Shown here one piece after another: positions 12,638 through 25,697 of a stretch of DNA of 64,000 nt. A program made the translations under genes and the position numbers. Under the pieces are notes generated by a model. That model searched no databases and was not told the DNA's origin. It saw only the letters and a program-made list of their open reading frames with translations. Source of the stretch: Daphnia carinata (Eukaryota > Arthropoda > Branchiopoda > Diplostraca > Daphniidae); contig NC_081336.1 of assembly GCF_022539665.2 (NCBI RefSeq), positions 2,852,001-2,916,000 on the forward strand, read 5' to 3'. The number at the start of each line of letters is the position of its first letter. Within the stretch, counting starts at the first letter, position 1.

Positions 12638-15549
12638 CCCCTCCGAAATGGGTCCCCCTCCACCTACCCCTCTGCGTTTAGAAGGGGAGACTCCGCCTTC
12701 CGGATCTCAGTAGTCGATTGGTCCTGACGGCCACTAACAGGCCAATCACCAACTGCTTGGCTCCTCCTTTTCTTGCTCATGGAACAAACTGAGAAGGGAG
12801 TAAACATTACGACCAGACGGTGGAACCTTTGACGGCCCTATCGTCAACTTAAAGGATGAAATCATTCCGCGTTTTTTTTAAAATTTATTTTCCCTTTTTC
12901 TTTTCTGTGTGTACATGTTGTCGGTTTGCGCACTGCACGGTCTCTCCTCCTCTTTAGTTTTTACGACATGCGCGGCGGCAGGAGCGGCAGCAATGACATC
13001 TTATTGGGGGGGAGGAAAACACAGTTTGATTGCTTCTTCTTCGTTCCCATCGTATGAAACTGAGGAGAAAACCGTGCCCTACCGAATTAGAGCTCAGAAA
13101 AATATGAACCGCTCGCTCGGCTCTCACGAATTCTTACAATAAAAGCGTTGCCCATATTCACGGTTATCAAAGTTATAAGGTAGCAGTTGAACTGTTGTGT
13201 GTACATCATACGGTGGGAACCTTTTTTTCTTGGATGGATATTAAACAGAAGTTGCTACCGATCGAACTATCGATGCGACATGATGTGCCCGTTTGAATTT
13301 AGGACACATCAATTGACGTAGCTCAAAGAAAAGAGAAACTTTAGAGTGGCCGAAATAATGCAAACAAATGTTTGATACTTATCCATCACAAACCTTGTAA
13401 GGATATCGTCCTTCATGTCGATCTTGAAGAATACGAAAATCAAACGTCATCATTGATTTATTCCGTGCTGCGTTCCGTTAACTAAACGCTGGTAAAAAAA
13501 AAAAATGAAGTAAATACAGGAAGGGACCAAGATGCAATGACGCAACATGATGATGAATGCTTTTGACCTATACATATATGCAAATTGAGCGTAACGTGGT
13601 GAGCTACTCTCAGCGCAATCCGTCGTCGGGGGGTAGGAGGAAAGAAAAGGACCTGGCCTGATGTTAGATAGGTGCTAAGTGTTCTCCGTCATCTCGTTAT
13701 ATACATTCGTCGAAAGGAAAAGGCGGTAAAAATGAAAAATTCACAGTGAAATTAGAAAAAGGATGCTGGTATGGGGTTGATGTGGCGACAGGTCGCTAAT
13801 GAGACAAACCAATAAGAGAATAGCAGTAGGGACATCAGCGCCGACACATACCGTCTACATAAGAACGTTTTTAAAACAAACATAAAGGCGGCGGTGTTCA
13901 TCGCTTTCTGTTAGATGAGCACAGACGAGTCAAAAGTTCTTTTTCGATTTCTTGTGTGATGTTGTTTTATTATCCAGCAGGTTCGAAGAGGTGAGCACAC
14001 ATCATCGGACGTCTCAAAGGACGGACTACCAAAAATAACCAAACACATAGATACCGACTGTCTTTTTATGCCGACGTGCGAAACGTGACTGGAAAAATCA
14101 AGAAATACTAATAACCACACCTATATGCGATTTTCAAAAGCTACGTCCAAACTCTTTCGCCCCTCACTCACATTATTATTTCGTGTGTAAGATAAAGTGG
14201 GTCTAGACATTCATTTTTTCTATCATGGAAATATTATTTCTGGCCAAAAATGATTTCTGAACGTCGTGTGAAAGTTTTGAACGACCCCAGTAGCCGTTGG
14301 CTTTTAGCCAATGTCTCTTTATGGAGCACAAAGATGAAGTGACGATGTGCGATATAATAAGACACAAGGCCATATTATTTAGTTCTATAAAAAATCATAT
14401 TTCCCGCGCCTTTCGCCATGGGAAAAACGAAGAGAAACGGATGATCATGTTCGACAACGGTTTCTTGAGAAGCTGCCGACAAGAAACAGTGGCTCGATTG
14501 CTGCTGGAACGCATGTAGTTTTCTTAACCGAGAAGCGGCGGCACTCGACCAGTCACACATACGAACAAAAAAATGGAGGAGAACGAAAATCCATCTATAA
14601 ACACAGTACAATATAGAGAGGCTCAACTTATAATAGCCCCCGTTTGGGAAAACACAGTTAACCAGCAAGAAAGTCCGTGTATATGAGGCCCTATATACTT
14701 GCGATAGGAGAGAGAGGCTATATTGAAGAGTTTAAAAAAGTTTGAAGAAACTGTGACCAACGGACAAGACCAATGTATACGGTCAATATTGTCGTCTGCC
14801 CGTTCGATATGGTGCCCACTGTTTTGGGGGCAGAAAAAATTAGGGGCCTGGGAAAAAAAAAAAAAAGAAGAACTCCATCTTCAACTAGCCGACACAAGAG
14901 CTAACCTCCCCCCTATCATATAAAAATTGTACACGGGTGCTATTCGTCTATTAAAAACGGAATAAAAACTTAAAAACCGGCTGGACGATATGGATATACC
15001 GTTTAAAAAAAAAGGGCACTACTACTAGTTTTTTATGATTATTATATTTCAAAAAAAGATCTTTTTTGGCCATCGTCGTCAAGAGCATCATAGCGTCTGA
15101 CTTGTTCGCCCGCTTTTTGTCGGCATTTCGAAGCGAACTTCTTTTTTCTATAAGTCGGCACTAAGTATCGCCGTTTAAAGATGAAAAAAAAGAGAAGCCG
15201 AGCAGCAGCTAGGAGAGAGACGTTTCTCGTGAAGTGGTATGGCGCGCGGCACTTGTCTCTGAACATTTTCTTTAGGTGACCCAGCCAGAAGCCTAAAGGG
15301 CTCATTATTAGACGGGAGAAATGAGAGAAACAGGCGACACAAGCCTCTGTTTTCGTATGTAGAGTCGGCTAGAGAAATCAAATGTTAATTCCCATGTTGG
15401 GGAAATGAGCTAATCCTCTGTTCCTTTAACCCTGTTGGTCGGCTTTATTTTCGGTAATTTTTGTACGGCATTGTCATGGGACAATCCACCTTCCAGCAGT
15501 GAAGGCACAATCCCAATTGGGATTGATAGTTTACGTGTTCTATTCAAAT
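12638..15549. other. Gene-free 5' flank of even-skipped
   Basis: About 2.9 kb upstream of eve with no convincing open frame or splice-linked exon. It probably holds eve regulatory DNA by analogy with other arthropods. No specific enhancer can be named from sequence alone. Confidence 0.5.
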
Positions 15550-16205
15550 TGAAAGAGGGTTGCGTTAAAAGCAATTTTGATTTCGTTTTATTTAAAAATT
15601 TGTTCGATTCAAGGGAAAACTAATATTTTATTCGGCGTTCAATTTAGGATATAGTTTCATAGAATTCCAAGTTAAAATTGTAGATTTTGTTTTTCACAAA
15701 AAATTGGTACTAAAACATAAGCCCGACAAAATAAGCCCGGCCTTATCTATTTTATATTTTTTTCCTAAAAAATTTGATATAGCTACAAAAATACATTAGA
15801 TAGATCGGAAATTTAACCAGGATGTCCAATATCATGTTCGATTTGATTTGAGATTTATAGTTTATGAGTTATTCGAATTCAAGTTGCTAAAACTAAAACC
15901 CACTTTGGTTGCGTTTTATGCAAAAACGGCTTCAGTAAGGGCAAAACTAATATCATATTCAGAATCAGCGTTCAATTCTGATTATAACAGGTGAGTTTCA
16001 TCAAATTCTAAGAGATTTCGTATTTTGGTCGATTTTGACAAAAGTGGGAAGGCTATAGCCTTCCCACTTTTTCATTTTTCACAAAATTCTAGATGTAGAT
16101 CAAAAAAATGTATGATTTAGATTCAAAATCGAACGAGGATCACGAAAACGTATTTCATTTTTACGAGAAACTTATAGTTTTTGAGTTATTTAACTTCAAA
16201 GTTGT
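15550..16205. repeat. Diverged direct duplication, about 340-bp unit
   Basis: Two related stretches in the same order. The first runs from about 15555 to 15890 and the second from about 15905 to 16205. Shared blocks in order include GGTTGCGTT, AAACTAATAT, GCGTTCAATT, GTTTCAT, TTTTTCACAAAA, and CTTATAGTTT/TTTATAGTTT followed by GAGTTATT and TTCAAGTTG/TTCAAAGTTG. The copies are strongly diverged, which suggests an old tandem duplication or two copies of one transposon. Confidence 0.6.
16040..16071. repeat. Perfect 32-bp palindrome
   Basis: AAAAGTGGGAAGGCTA is immediately followed by its exact reverse complement, with no spacer. It lies in the second copy of the diverged duplication, about 370 bp upstream of the P5CR TATA box. 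It could form a cruciform or be the fused ends of a small transposon. Confidence 0.95.
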
Positions 16206-16438
16206 TTATGTTTGATTAGTTGATCATTTCTCTTCGTTAACAATGCCGCCATCTACTGATTCATTATTTACTTTATATACGTTTAGACCGACATTCAAAC
16301 GTATTTTATCTTTCAAACTCTCCTGAGTAAGATTTCTTTGAAAATTAGTAATTTTCAATCGTTAGGTTCGTTTAATCATCGTTCGGCACATCGTTTTCAT
16401 TACATTGATGACGTTTTGTTTTCGCTTTACATCGGTTG

Positions 16439-16444
16439 TATAAA
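16439..16444 (+). promoter_or_regulatory. TATA box of P5CR
   Basis: TATAAA, 77 bases upstream of the start codon. An initiator-like TCATTG (A at 16465) and a better TCAGTC match (A at 16481) follow. The first has normal TATA spacing. Confidence 0.6.
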
Positions 16445-16515
16445 TAGTTCACTTTGCAACCGTCATTGCACATAACATTCAGTCTGCAATACACATTCAT
16501 CAAGAATTATCAACA

Positions 16516-17919
16516 ATGGACTTCTCATCAGCTAAAGTCGGATTCGTTGGAGCCGGTAATATCGCTCAAGCCCTTGGAAAAGGAATGATTGCATCCGGTA
16601 TTTATTTCTATCGAAATTCAATTGATCCCATTATTTATTTTATTTGTTGTAATGATTAGGTCTTCTGAAGGCCAATCAAATGACAGCCAGTGCTCCGGAT
16701 GATGGTTCGCTGGATATTTGGAAGACGTGGGGATGCAATACCCTTGTCAATGACAATAGTACAATCACATTCATAATTATCACCTTCCTTATTCAATGTG
16801 GTCATTTTGATGTATTTCGCAGCCTCCATATTCAAGGGAAGCAATATTGTTGTGCTTGCTGTCAAGCCAAACTTATTCCCTGACGTTGTTAGGGATTTGA
16901 AGGAATGTAATGGACCAGAAAATCAGTTAGTTTTGTCTGTGATGAGTGGGATCACTATTGAAGAACTTGAAAAGGTAATAGAACACTGCTGGAAAATTAA
17001 TATCTTTTATCTTATTTTTTAAAATACATACAGGGTATTTTTTCACGAGTGCCTAATCTTAAGGCCATAATTCGTGTGATGCCCAATACTCCTGCTTTGG
17101 TGGGTGCTGGTTGTGCAGGTATTTTATGCCATCAATATCATTCAATATTTGACTATTAAGTTCTTTGTAATGTTAGTGTACTGCCTCAATGAGCATGCAT
17201 CGTCCAATCATGCTGATGCAACCATCAAAATCTTAGAAAGTGTGGGAATTTGTTGCCAGGTGCCTGAGTGTCACATGAACGCTTATACTGGATTGTGCGG
17301 GAGCGCGCCAGCATATGTAAGTGAACTGTAATGTCCCCTTTTTTTTTAAAGCAAGAAATGCAGTATAGTAACGCAAAAGGCAACCGCCGTCGTTAAGATT
17401 CTCATCAGACTCGATTTAAAAGAAGCCCGCTCGTTTTAATTGTTGTCTCGTCTCGACGTGATACAGGTCTATATGGCGATTGAGGCCCTTTCGGACGGAG
17501 CCGTAAAAATGGGAATCCCTCGACCGTTGGCGACCCAATTTGCTGCCCAAATGGTTTATGGATCGGCCAAAATGGTTCTCGATACCAAGCGTCATCCTGG
17601 ATCGTTGAGAGATGACGGTACCTACATCAAGAAACAAAAATGCTTCATGGTTTCCTACAATTTTTCCTTTTTCTTTTCCCAATAAAATGATGTATGAAAA
17701 AGTGTGCTCGCCTGGAGGGACGACTATTGCCGGCGTCCATGCCCTTGAAAAGGCAGGATTCAGGTACGTCGAGACATTCTTAATGCGCTTATCTAAAGAT
17801 ACCAAATTATTTCGTCTATACTGATCTTGTTCTTCCTCGTATCCATGTCTAGGGGCGCATTGATCGATGCCGTCGAGGCGGGGACCAAACGGGCTCAAGA
17901 ACAAAGCGTTCACAAATAA
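16516..17919 (+). CDS. P5cr: Pyrroline-5-carboxylate reductase
   Basis: Eight exons (16516-16597, 16660-16758, 16823-16974, 17034-17118, 17177-17316, 17467-17617, 17703-17763, 17853-17919) keep one frame and give about 278 residues, the usual size. The enzyme reduces 1-pyrroline-5-carboxylate to L-proline with NAD(P)H, the last step of proline synthesis. The N-terminus has the Rossmann signature VGFVGAGNIAQAL (residues 8-20). Further family landmarks are VLAVKP, MPNTPALVGAG, GLCGSAPAY and the P5CR signature SPGGTTIAGVHALEKAGF near the C-terminus. No mitochondrial presequence is evident, so a cytosolic PYCRL/PYCR3-like form is possible. The exon 2 donor (GTACAA) is weak, but phase and protein alignment support it. 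It is preceded by a TATA box and followed by two AATAAA signals. Confidence 0.93.
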
Positions 17920-18059
17920 CGAGGATCCATGATCTGACGACGGCTGTCGCTTCCACCTTGTGATTGTTAAACTCTAAAAATGATTATAACTTGTTATGCA
18001 AATACAGAAAAATCAGAAACATGTTTGCTGTTTTCGTTTGATGAAATTGTTACAGAAAC

Positions 18060-18065
18060 AATAAA
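18060..18065 (+). terminator. Polyadenylation signal of P5CR
   Basis: AATAAA 141 bases past the stop codon; a second AATAAA is at 18090-18095. Confidence 0.6.
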
Positions 18066-18157
18066 TGCGTTTACAACTTTAAGTATATTAATAAACACGA
18101 TTTTTTTTTTCTATAGCTTAAAATTCTTTTCCATTAAAGTAGTTCATATGGGAAACA

Positions 18158-18269
18158 CATCTCTATAGTATCATTAAATGATGTAGTAATTTCACTCACT
18201 GCGAGATACATCGCATCTCTATAGTATCATTAAATGATGTAGTAATTTCACTCACTGCGAGATACATCG
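18158..18269. repeat. Perfect tandem duplication, 56 bp x 2
   Basis: Positions 18158-18213 are repeated exactly at 18214-18269. Each unit holds the small stem ATCAT-TAA-ATGAT. It lies between the convergent 3' ends of P5CR and GBF1. The identity of the copies implies a recent duplication. Confidence 0.97.
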
Positions 18270-18390
18270 TTGGCATCCATAGCAATAATACAAACAGCAA
18301 ATCTCTGCCTTTTCGGGCATAGTTGCTAAGCCTGCATGACACGATGAGCACACAAAACTTGAAAATTTTAAAAGGACAATATTTGTTTTC

Positions 18391-18396
18391 TTTATT
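18391..18396 (-). terminator. Polyadenylation signal of GBF1
   Basis: AATAAA on the minus strand, about 90 bases past the GBF1 stop codon. Confidence 0.6.
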
Positions 18397-18485
18397 ATTA
18401 CAAGTACAAATAATCCGAAACTTCCTACTAGATTCTAATTTAATAAAAAATATATCCTCGAAAAATATTTAACGGACGATTGCCA

Positions 18486-21400
18486 TTACTTATCCTCCTG
18501 CGTGAAAAACAAAGCAGTTTTTCACACTGTTTAAAAAGAATTTTTAATTAAGCTTCTCACCTGAGTGTTGACGGGAGTTAAAAAAGATACAGGCGTCAGC
18601 GACTCGTTGACATCAGGGACTAAAATCAGCGGCAAATGACTTGCGTTTGATTGTGGCTCCTCTTGCATAATATCCTACCATCAATTCATTTCAAAATAGA
18701 TTATGAATCCTCCAATAAAAATAAAAAAATCAATCTAAAGTATACCGGATTCTGTTGCTCTGTAATATCAGATTCTTGTACTTCGACTGCTGGAACTGCC
18801 GTGCTAAACACAGGTAACGGAAAACAGGTATGGCTGATCCATCTTCTGGTATGAGAGAAATTGGCAGGATGGGTGTCTGACGAATTCCTAAATTGCTGAT
18901 TGGCTCGTCTTCAATAATACTCGACGAGTCGCTGATTGCCTGTGTATCGTCAGCTGGACCAGGCGTAAGATCGTGGAAAAACAATGCCGCCGCATCACTA
19001 GGATCTGGAACATTCCACACGGAAAACATGGATTGTGGGACAAAGTTTAGAGGAGGTTTGCTTTCTTCAGAAACTTCCATGGAATTCGTTTTATCTTCAA
19101 CTGCCAACACTTCCGGCACTGCTGGAACGTCGGCGGATACATCGGTGGGGGAAACAGTAGCCTGTTCCGATTCAAAAGGATTCTCTTGGCTTGGAGGTTC
19201 TGGATTAGAGGCTACGGATTCCAAGGACAGTGGCCCCTCTGCCAATTCCGGTGATTCCACTTCATTTGGAACGACATTTGAAGAGAAATCTTCCGAAAGA
19301 GGTACTGCTGGAACGCGTGCGATTGGTGTCTTTGAACGTGTAATTTCTTGACGTAAGCCCGGAAGAAACACATCAATGCGGTCGCAAGTCATGTTCCATA
19401 GCTGCGTTTTCAAATGAAGTGCCTGAGGTGATGTTGTGTCCGATGTCTTAATGGGCGTTTGATCGAGTTCGTCTCCATTCGATCCGAAAACGCCGGCAGT
19501 TTCCATGACCAGCAGTAAATTCTTCATCATTTCAGGTACGGCTTCGGCCAGCAAATCATTATTTTCAACGTGCATGTACTTGTCCATAAAATCAAGCAGC
19601 GTCAGCCAGAGCGCAGTGAACGTAGGCAGTTGCAACAGCGGCCCCAAGTGCTGTAGAAATACTTTGGAGAGAAGAGTGGCCGCTCGAATTCGCGTTTCCT
19701 CCCAGCTGGAATGGTCGGCTTGCATCTGGGCTCGGGTTGAAGCCGTAGAGCGTTGAGGCTCCAACAGCTTGGCCAGCAAAGGGAAAAGGACGGTATTGAA
19801 GCAAGACTCCCATTCACTGGCCGTTAAGCTTTGCAGATCGTGGACGAGCAGCGAGCGCTGTAGGTAGGTGATGGCAGTAGTTCGCACCTGTTTGCGAGAA
19901 TCGCAACAAAGGCGAGCGATACCCTGAAGTAAAGGGCACCAGCCACGCATCCATAACGATGGACTCAGCTGGAAATTACTGGGTGCTTTGTTCTCATCGT
20001 TCACATGCGTTTCTGTATCCGCGCTTTCTGTTGCCCACCACTGGTATATTTGAGCAGCTCTGGTGTGTAGTGTATGCATCAGATCCAGCAACTGAACAGG
20101 AACCTGGAATTGTGCGGTTTTATGTTTTAAAAAATTAGAATTTCAAACGGAGATTACTATTAATATTTAACCTGATGATAATTGGCCGGGAGTTCTTGAA
20201 TTTCGTTGTGTTCTGTTGAATGATCGCTCGCATGAAATGACTTGGAGCGTCGGAAATTGTCTTGTGAAGACGGGTGGCCACTTGGATTCGATTGAGGTCG
20301 ATTGGTAGTCATTCCAACATTCAGACTGGCTTCAACAAATGTGCGTATGCACTGTACTGCACATTCAAAATTCTCTGGCGTTATATGAGCTACATCTCGA
20401 ATAAGGAAAGTCAAACTTTCACAGGATTTGACAAAAGCCAATGGATCATGGGCCAACTGCAATTAATAAACCAACATCAAGTCATCAACATAATAAATTT
20501 TCCAATTATAGCTACCCAGTAGCTTACCAATTTGCGGTCATGAACGATATTGTATTCTCGTCCAGGAGCCTGTCTTCCTTTCAAATGTTCAATCTCTCCC
20601 TGACGGCCGACAAAAATCCAGCCTCCTCCACCAGCTGGAACATGAAGCTCTGGACTAGAGCCGTGAACACCTGAAGCTCCAGGAGCTGAAGCCGACCGAT
20701 TGATTCGATTCTCGTACAACTCGGAATCAGATGTGTAGCCACGATCGATAGATCCAGACACGTCCCCTACTGGAAGCTCGGTCACATCCGTGTCAGAACT
20801 TGCAACGCTGGCAGTAGGCTCTGCAATAGCTTCCATAGAGACGGACGGAGCCAACTCGCCTCTACGGACGGATGGCGGCTGAGCACCTGCTCCAACGCAT
20901 TCCAACAAGGTGAACAGAACACGCCAGTCACCTGTCGTGTGGACGTTGGCAGCTCCAGTTTTAAGCAATTCGTGCAAACCATAAGAAACTTGACGAGATA
21001 CTCGTGATAAAACCTATTAAAGAGTTTTGGGGGTTAAACACGCATTCTACTAATTGCTTTAAATTCGATTTTCACACCTGAGGTTTGAGCATTAATAGCA
21101 TTCTTAGGGATTGAAGTACAATGGGTGCCACATCTTCGCGTCGCATTAACCGGCCAGTTAACAATAGGAGAGCGACGATGGATCGTTCTAAAATGAAAAT
21201 TCTATCCGATGCGGCTGCTCCCATCACCAAGCTGTATTTTTCAAATTAAATCCATAAAACAAAGATCTAATCAATGTACGAATTAACTTCATTTACCTGT
21301 AAATGTGATCGCGAACAGGATTCCAGATACAAGTGACACGATCGCGATTCTGGACAGTGATGCGTATAATCAGTTCGAGAACAAAGATGACTCCAAATTC

Positions 21401-24400
21401 ATCGATGTTGGACACGTCATTCGAAGCAATCAACACTGTGATTTAAGTGAAAACAATTAAATGAAATTCCTTTGTAGATTTGGAAAAGAAATTGAATACC
21501 TTTGACAAAATCTTGCAAGGCATTGGTTTGTAGAAATTTGGAATCGGAAATTAATTGTTCGATGTTGCACTCTAGGGCACACGCTTTAGCCCTATTCAGA
21601 GCATCCTGCTCTTCGGCAGAACCAGCTCTTCCACCGGAAGATCCTTCAGAGAGAGCGATGTAAGAATAGATGGAACTAAACAGCCCCGATGTCTCCGATC
21701 GAAGTGGAATGTCTGCGCCCAGGAGCTTGACCTTCGTGTGAGGATCAAACGGATCCTCGGCTTCGACGAGCTCATCAGGTAGCACGCGCATGCGATAAAA
21801 CTGCATAATACATTCGACCAGAGGCTTCCAACCCTCTCGTAGAATATCGCCATGACGTTGCACTAACTGGAATACCGTGGATGTGGCCACCTGGGCTTTG
21901 CGGTTCTGGCCAAAAGCGACGGCCTTTGCGAAAGCCACACATAAAAAGAGATCAATGTTGGTTAATCATATTCTATAACAAGGGATGTTTCCCTTTCTTT
22001 GAACTATTTCACCTGAATGGGTGGGTTGTCGCCACTGGGGAGTAGACAAGAGAACTTGATCATCGTCTGGACGACGTGGTCAAAGACTTCGGTGCGACCA
22101 AAGTGAGCCGCCACTGTGGATACTTTTCTGATGGCTTGCAAAACCCATTCAACGATGCCGCTCCCTTCAGTTTGCGCTTTGTCCAACAGACAGCTTAGAG
22201 CCGCCATTGTGGGTCCCCAAGACAGGGTGAACAGGTCGCGGTCAAAGAGTCCGTTGGGAGCGTGAATATAGCGTCCGTCTTTGGTGGCTCCGCGCCGTAG
22301 CAGCACCTTCCACAGGTAGTTGTCTTTTACCAATCCGGTTTGCTCGGCCGGCATGACGATCTCTTCGCTACGGATCGCTTGGTAAATCTCTTCCAGCATA
22401 GACGAGTCGAAATCTTGGCCGCCATTGACTTTGGTCAAATTGCGCTTAAACTCTTCCACCGTCATGGGGATGTTCTGTCTCTTGACGTTCGTGTTGTGCT
22501 GGTCAACATTGAGCATGATGACGGCGTAGGCCAGCGTAAAGGCTGCATCAGCGTTGAAGAACGGAGCGTTGTTACATTTGTGCCAATGATCGGCAAATTG
22601 TTCCATCAACAAAGAAATTAATGGCGCCTCTCCGGGTAGACGGAACGTTTCCAGATAATATCTCAATGCTTCATCGATACGGATGCCGTGGAAATCGAAA
22701 GATCGAACGAAAGCTTCGAGGACGTTCAAATTTTTTCGATTGCTGATGTACTCTCCAATCATCTTCTTCTCCAGTCGTGAACATTCGCGAAGAAGGACGG
22801 CTACCTGAGTCGGATCTAACGGGTCCGACAAGAGCCCGTTTTCCTGGAGAAATTGGATTCCTTTGGCGGGTTTGCTGTTGAAATGCTCGGCACCTGCTAT
22901 CAACAGCTTCTTTTTATGACGGATGGAGGAGAGGTGCTCCTCCGAGGGCACGTCTGCGGATAGTTCAACTAAACGACTTTTACGAGCGGCTGGCGGCATT
23001 CGAGACGACGATTGGTGTTCCAATAGCCCGTTGCCTTTGCCATTCCTCTGTCATTCGATTCCGATAATGAACAGCTGCAAATATGAAATACTTATAGACT
23101 ATTCTTACCTGTGTGAGGCAATGAGCTTCAACCGAGTCCACGACAATAAGCAGGGCTTCCAGGGAGAGTAAATGGATGGTATAAATTCCACCAGTCGCCA
23201 ATGGAGAAACATTTTTCGAAAGATGCTTAATGAGCTCTTGGAAAAGATCCGATGTATGGCAATCACAATCATAGTTCAAGTAAAGTTCCGTTACCAATCC
23301 TAGTAAAGTTGAAGAATATCAACAGAGCAATTTAAAAGGGCAGTCTAGTATTAGGTTTACCTGGAATACGGCAAAGTTGGGCAATGGCTTCGAGGGCGAC
23401 TAAACGCCGCTCATAGGCTACCTTTGGTGATTCGTGAGCAACAATTTCCATGAGCTTTAGGAGATAAGTTTCCAACTGGAATTTTAGTCGCGTCCGTGCT
23501 GATTCGAAAAGCAAGAAACACAGGCGACAGGCAGCGGCCACAACGGATAGCCGATCAGAATTCAATAGCGAAAACAGTGACCGACATGTTTCGTCTTGGA
23601 TTAGAATCTGCAATGACGGCACGGCGGCAATCACGTCCGCTGCAGTCTCAACGGCTATGGTCAGCAATCGCAGTCCAACGTGAATCATGGCTTCACTGTT
23701 CTGCCTCTCCAACGGGTTGATGAGGCTCACTAAAAAGCGTAGCAGCTCTCGGACGCAGGGTAGTCCATAGGGCACATGACAACGGCCCCCAGATTCCTCA
23801 TTTGTTGATTCGGATGAAATAAAACGGACACCCTGTGCATTGACATAATCTTGGGCTGCAGTGTCGATGGTCTGAAAAGGTGTTTCTTCCTGTGCCATTG
23901 AGACTGTAACGACGGGTGTTTCCGCCTCCACCGATGCGGAATGATCAACTGATTGGCAAATTGTCGGCGTTTCGATGTTTGACTCGGAATCTGCTTGTGT
24001 GCTTTCTTCCGTCGGATTCGACACCGGAAAAGATTCGGAGCTTTCTTTGGTAGTGGGTGTTTCAACGCAAGGGCTTACTGGCGTTTCAACTGGTTGTCCA
24101 CTTTTGGACGTTCCATTGGCGTTGACGGCCAATGTTTTTGGTCTCGGTTTCGGTGATCGAGATTTCTTTTTATTTCTGGATGGATCATAGGCTGCGGTTC
24201 TCATTTTCAGCTTCTAAATACAACAATTATAATAAAAGGTGAAGTCTCTGTAATTGCCAAGAACATGAATCGCATTCTACCTTGTAATTTACCGATCCTT
24301 TGATTTCTTGAAGAGGGAACTGTGGCACTCGTTCATACAACAGACGTACCATTTCGCTTAAGGAATGTTCAGCAGATTTCCTTAAGAGTTCTAAACATAA

Positions 24401-25350
24401 AGAAACAATTTTAGTAGAAGGATCAACATTTCACAGGGTAACTTTCGTACCACTCAAACGGGTTTCAAAACAGATTCGGAAACAGCTCTGCATAATTTCG
24501 CAAACACTTTCGTTGGAGAGAAGAATCCCAGCAGGATGAAGAATTAGCATTCTCAATACCTATAGAAAATATGATTTTAAACTAATGGGAATGATTATGT
24601 GATATTGATGTGTCAAACTGATGCCTTACATGTAAAATCTTCATTAGAACAACTTCGTCACTTCCACTATCTGTTCCGACAAATCTTGCATGAGTCACAG
24701 CATCTGCCAAACTTTCAACCACAATTGCTGCTGACTCATGGGCTGGATCTAAATGAAGTGATAAATAAAAGAGTAAGACAATTCTGCTCAATAGTGAGTA
24801 CAAAAACAACAACAATACCAATCAGTCCATAAGACAAGAATTTAAAAACTGCAGACAAAGCCAGTTCAGTGACAGGGCCTGAAGTGTCCTCTGATCGGAT
24901 CACCTCAAGGAAGGGACCTGTAATCATTTACAATTGGTTTCATACTATACAGGCATTGTACTTGTAAATACTACCAAGCACAGCCAGCAAGTCTAACTCT
25001 GCTAGAGATGACACTTGATTAAGTTGTTCTTTCAGTTGATTCAGATTTTTTATCAGTACATCCTGCTCCTCCTCCTATTTACAAAATGATACTATTTTAG
25101 AAGTAACCAACATGTTCGTTTTATGAATAATTAAATGCAAGAAAGAAGGAAAAAACTCAATGGCTTGTTATACCAGCAAGTAGGGCATTATTTTCCTATT
25201 AAAAGTCCTATGACAATTTATATGCTCTACCTGATAAATTTGAGATGACCATTTGAATGGTCTTCTCATTGAATTAAGCAGGAGGGATAGTTCTCCTTGG
25301 ATTACATAGAAACCATTAGAGGACAAATCTTCCACCATAATTTGTGCCAT
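18486..25350 (-). CDS. Gbf1: GBF1/Garz, large Golgi Arf guanine-exchange factor
   Basis: Seventeen coding exons (25231-25350, 24975-25074, 24819-24917, 24630-24748, 24451-24559, 24281-24390, 23361-24213, 23109-23299, 22013-23047, 21500-21923, 21297-21435, 21078-21231, 20528-21013, 20172-20456, 18746-20103, 18561-18674, 18486-18497) give about 1,900 residues. GBF1 activates Arf1 at the cis-Golgi for COPI coat assembly. Visible parts are the N-terminal DCB ([20 protein letters not shown]), the HUS region, the Sec7 domain at about residues 620-800 with catalytic Glu near 707 in [11 protein letters not shown]1-3 regions, and a Pro/Ser-rich tail ending in a vertebrate-like LPLILVP...[10 protein letters not shown] block. 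An upstream ATG at 25440 is in frame; 25350 or 25338 fits family length better. The 18746-20103 exon needs one extra base to match the phase of the next exon, so a frame break lies near 18790-18850. Confidence 0.92.
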
Positions 25351-25697
25351 TTCGGCGTTGGAATCAATATTTTCTTGTGCACAGCGCTGTTTCCGATATT
25401 CACGCAATACTAACACGAAATTATTTTTTCGCCCGGCCACATCACTCTTTAACAGCTGATTCTAGAGGTAGCTGCTAAACAGTAGGTAAACCGAACTGTC
25501 AGATTTCTGGCATTTGTTTATCTAGGAAACCAAGAAACAAAACGTTTGTTTTGATTTTTGCACGTAAAATTTAGTATCTTTCCTGTGCATACGCGCGGAT
25601 AGATAACGATACCAATGCCAGATTGATATAGAAACGTTTTAGGATAAGTCGTGGCAGGAGCTTCTGTTTCATAAGTCGTGGAATTTGCGTGAAAGAA
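25351..25697. promoter_or_regulatory. Shared divergent promoter region of GBF1 and Josephin
   Basis: The start codons of the minus-strand GBF1 and the plus-strand Josephin gene are about 350 bp apart (260 bp if GBF1 starts at 25440). No clear TATA box is seen on either strand. A bidirectional housekeeping promoter is inferred from geometry. Confidence 0.5.

Noticed and set aside
17416-17913. 165-codon minus-strand frame
   Set aside because: Overlaps the conserved P5CR exons 6-8 on the plus strand and runs through their introns.
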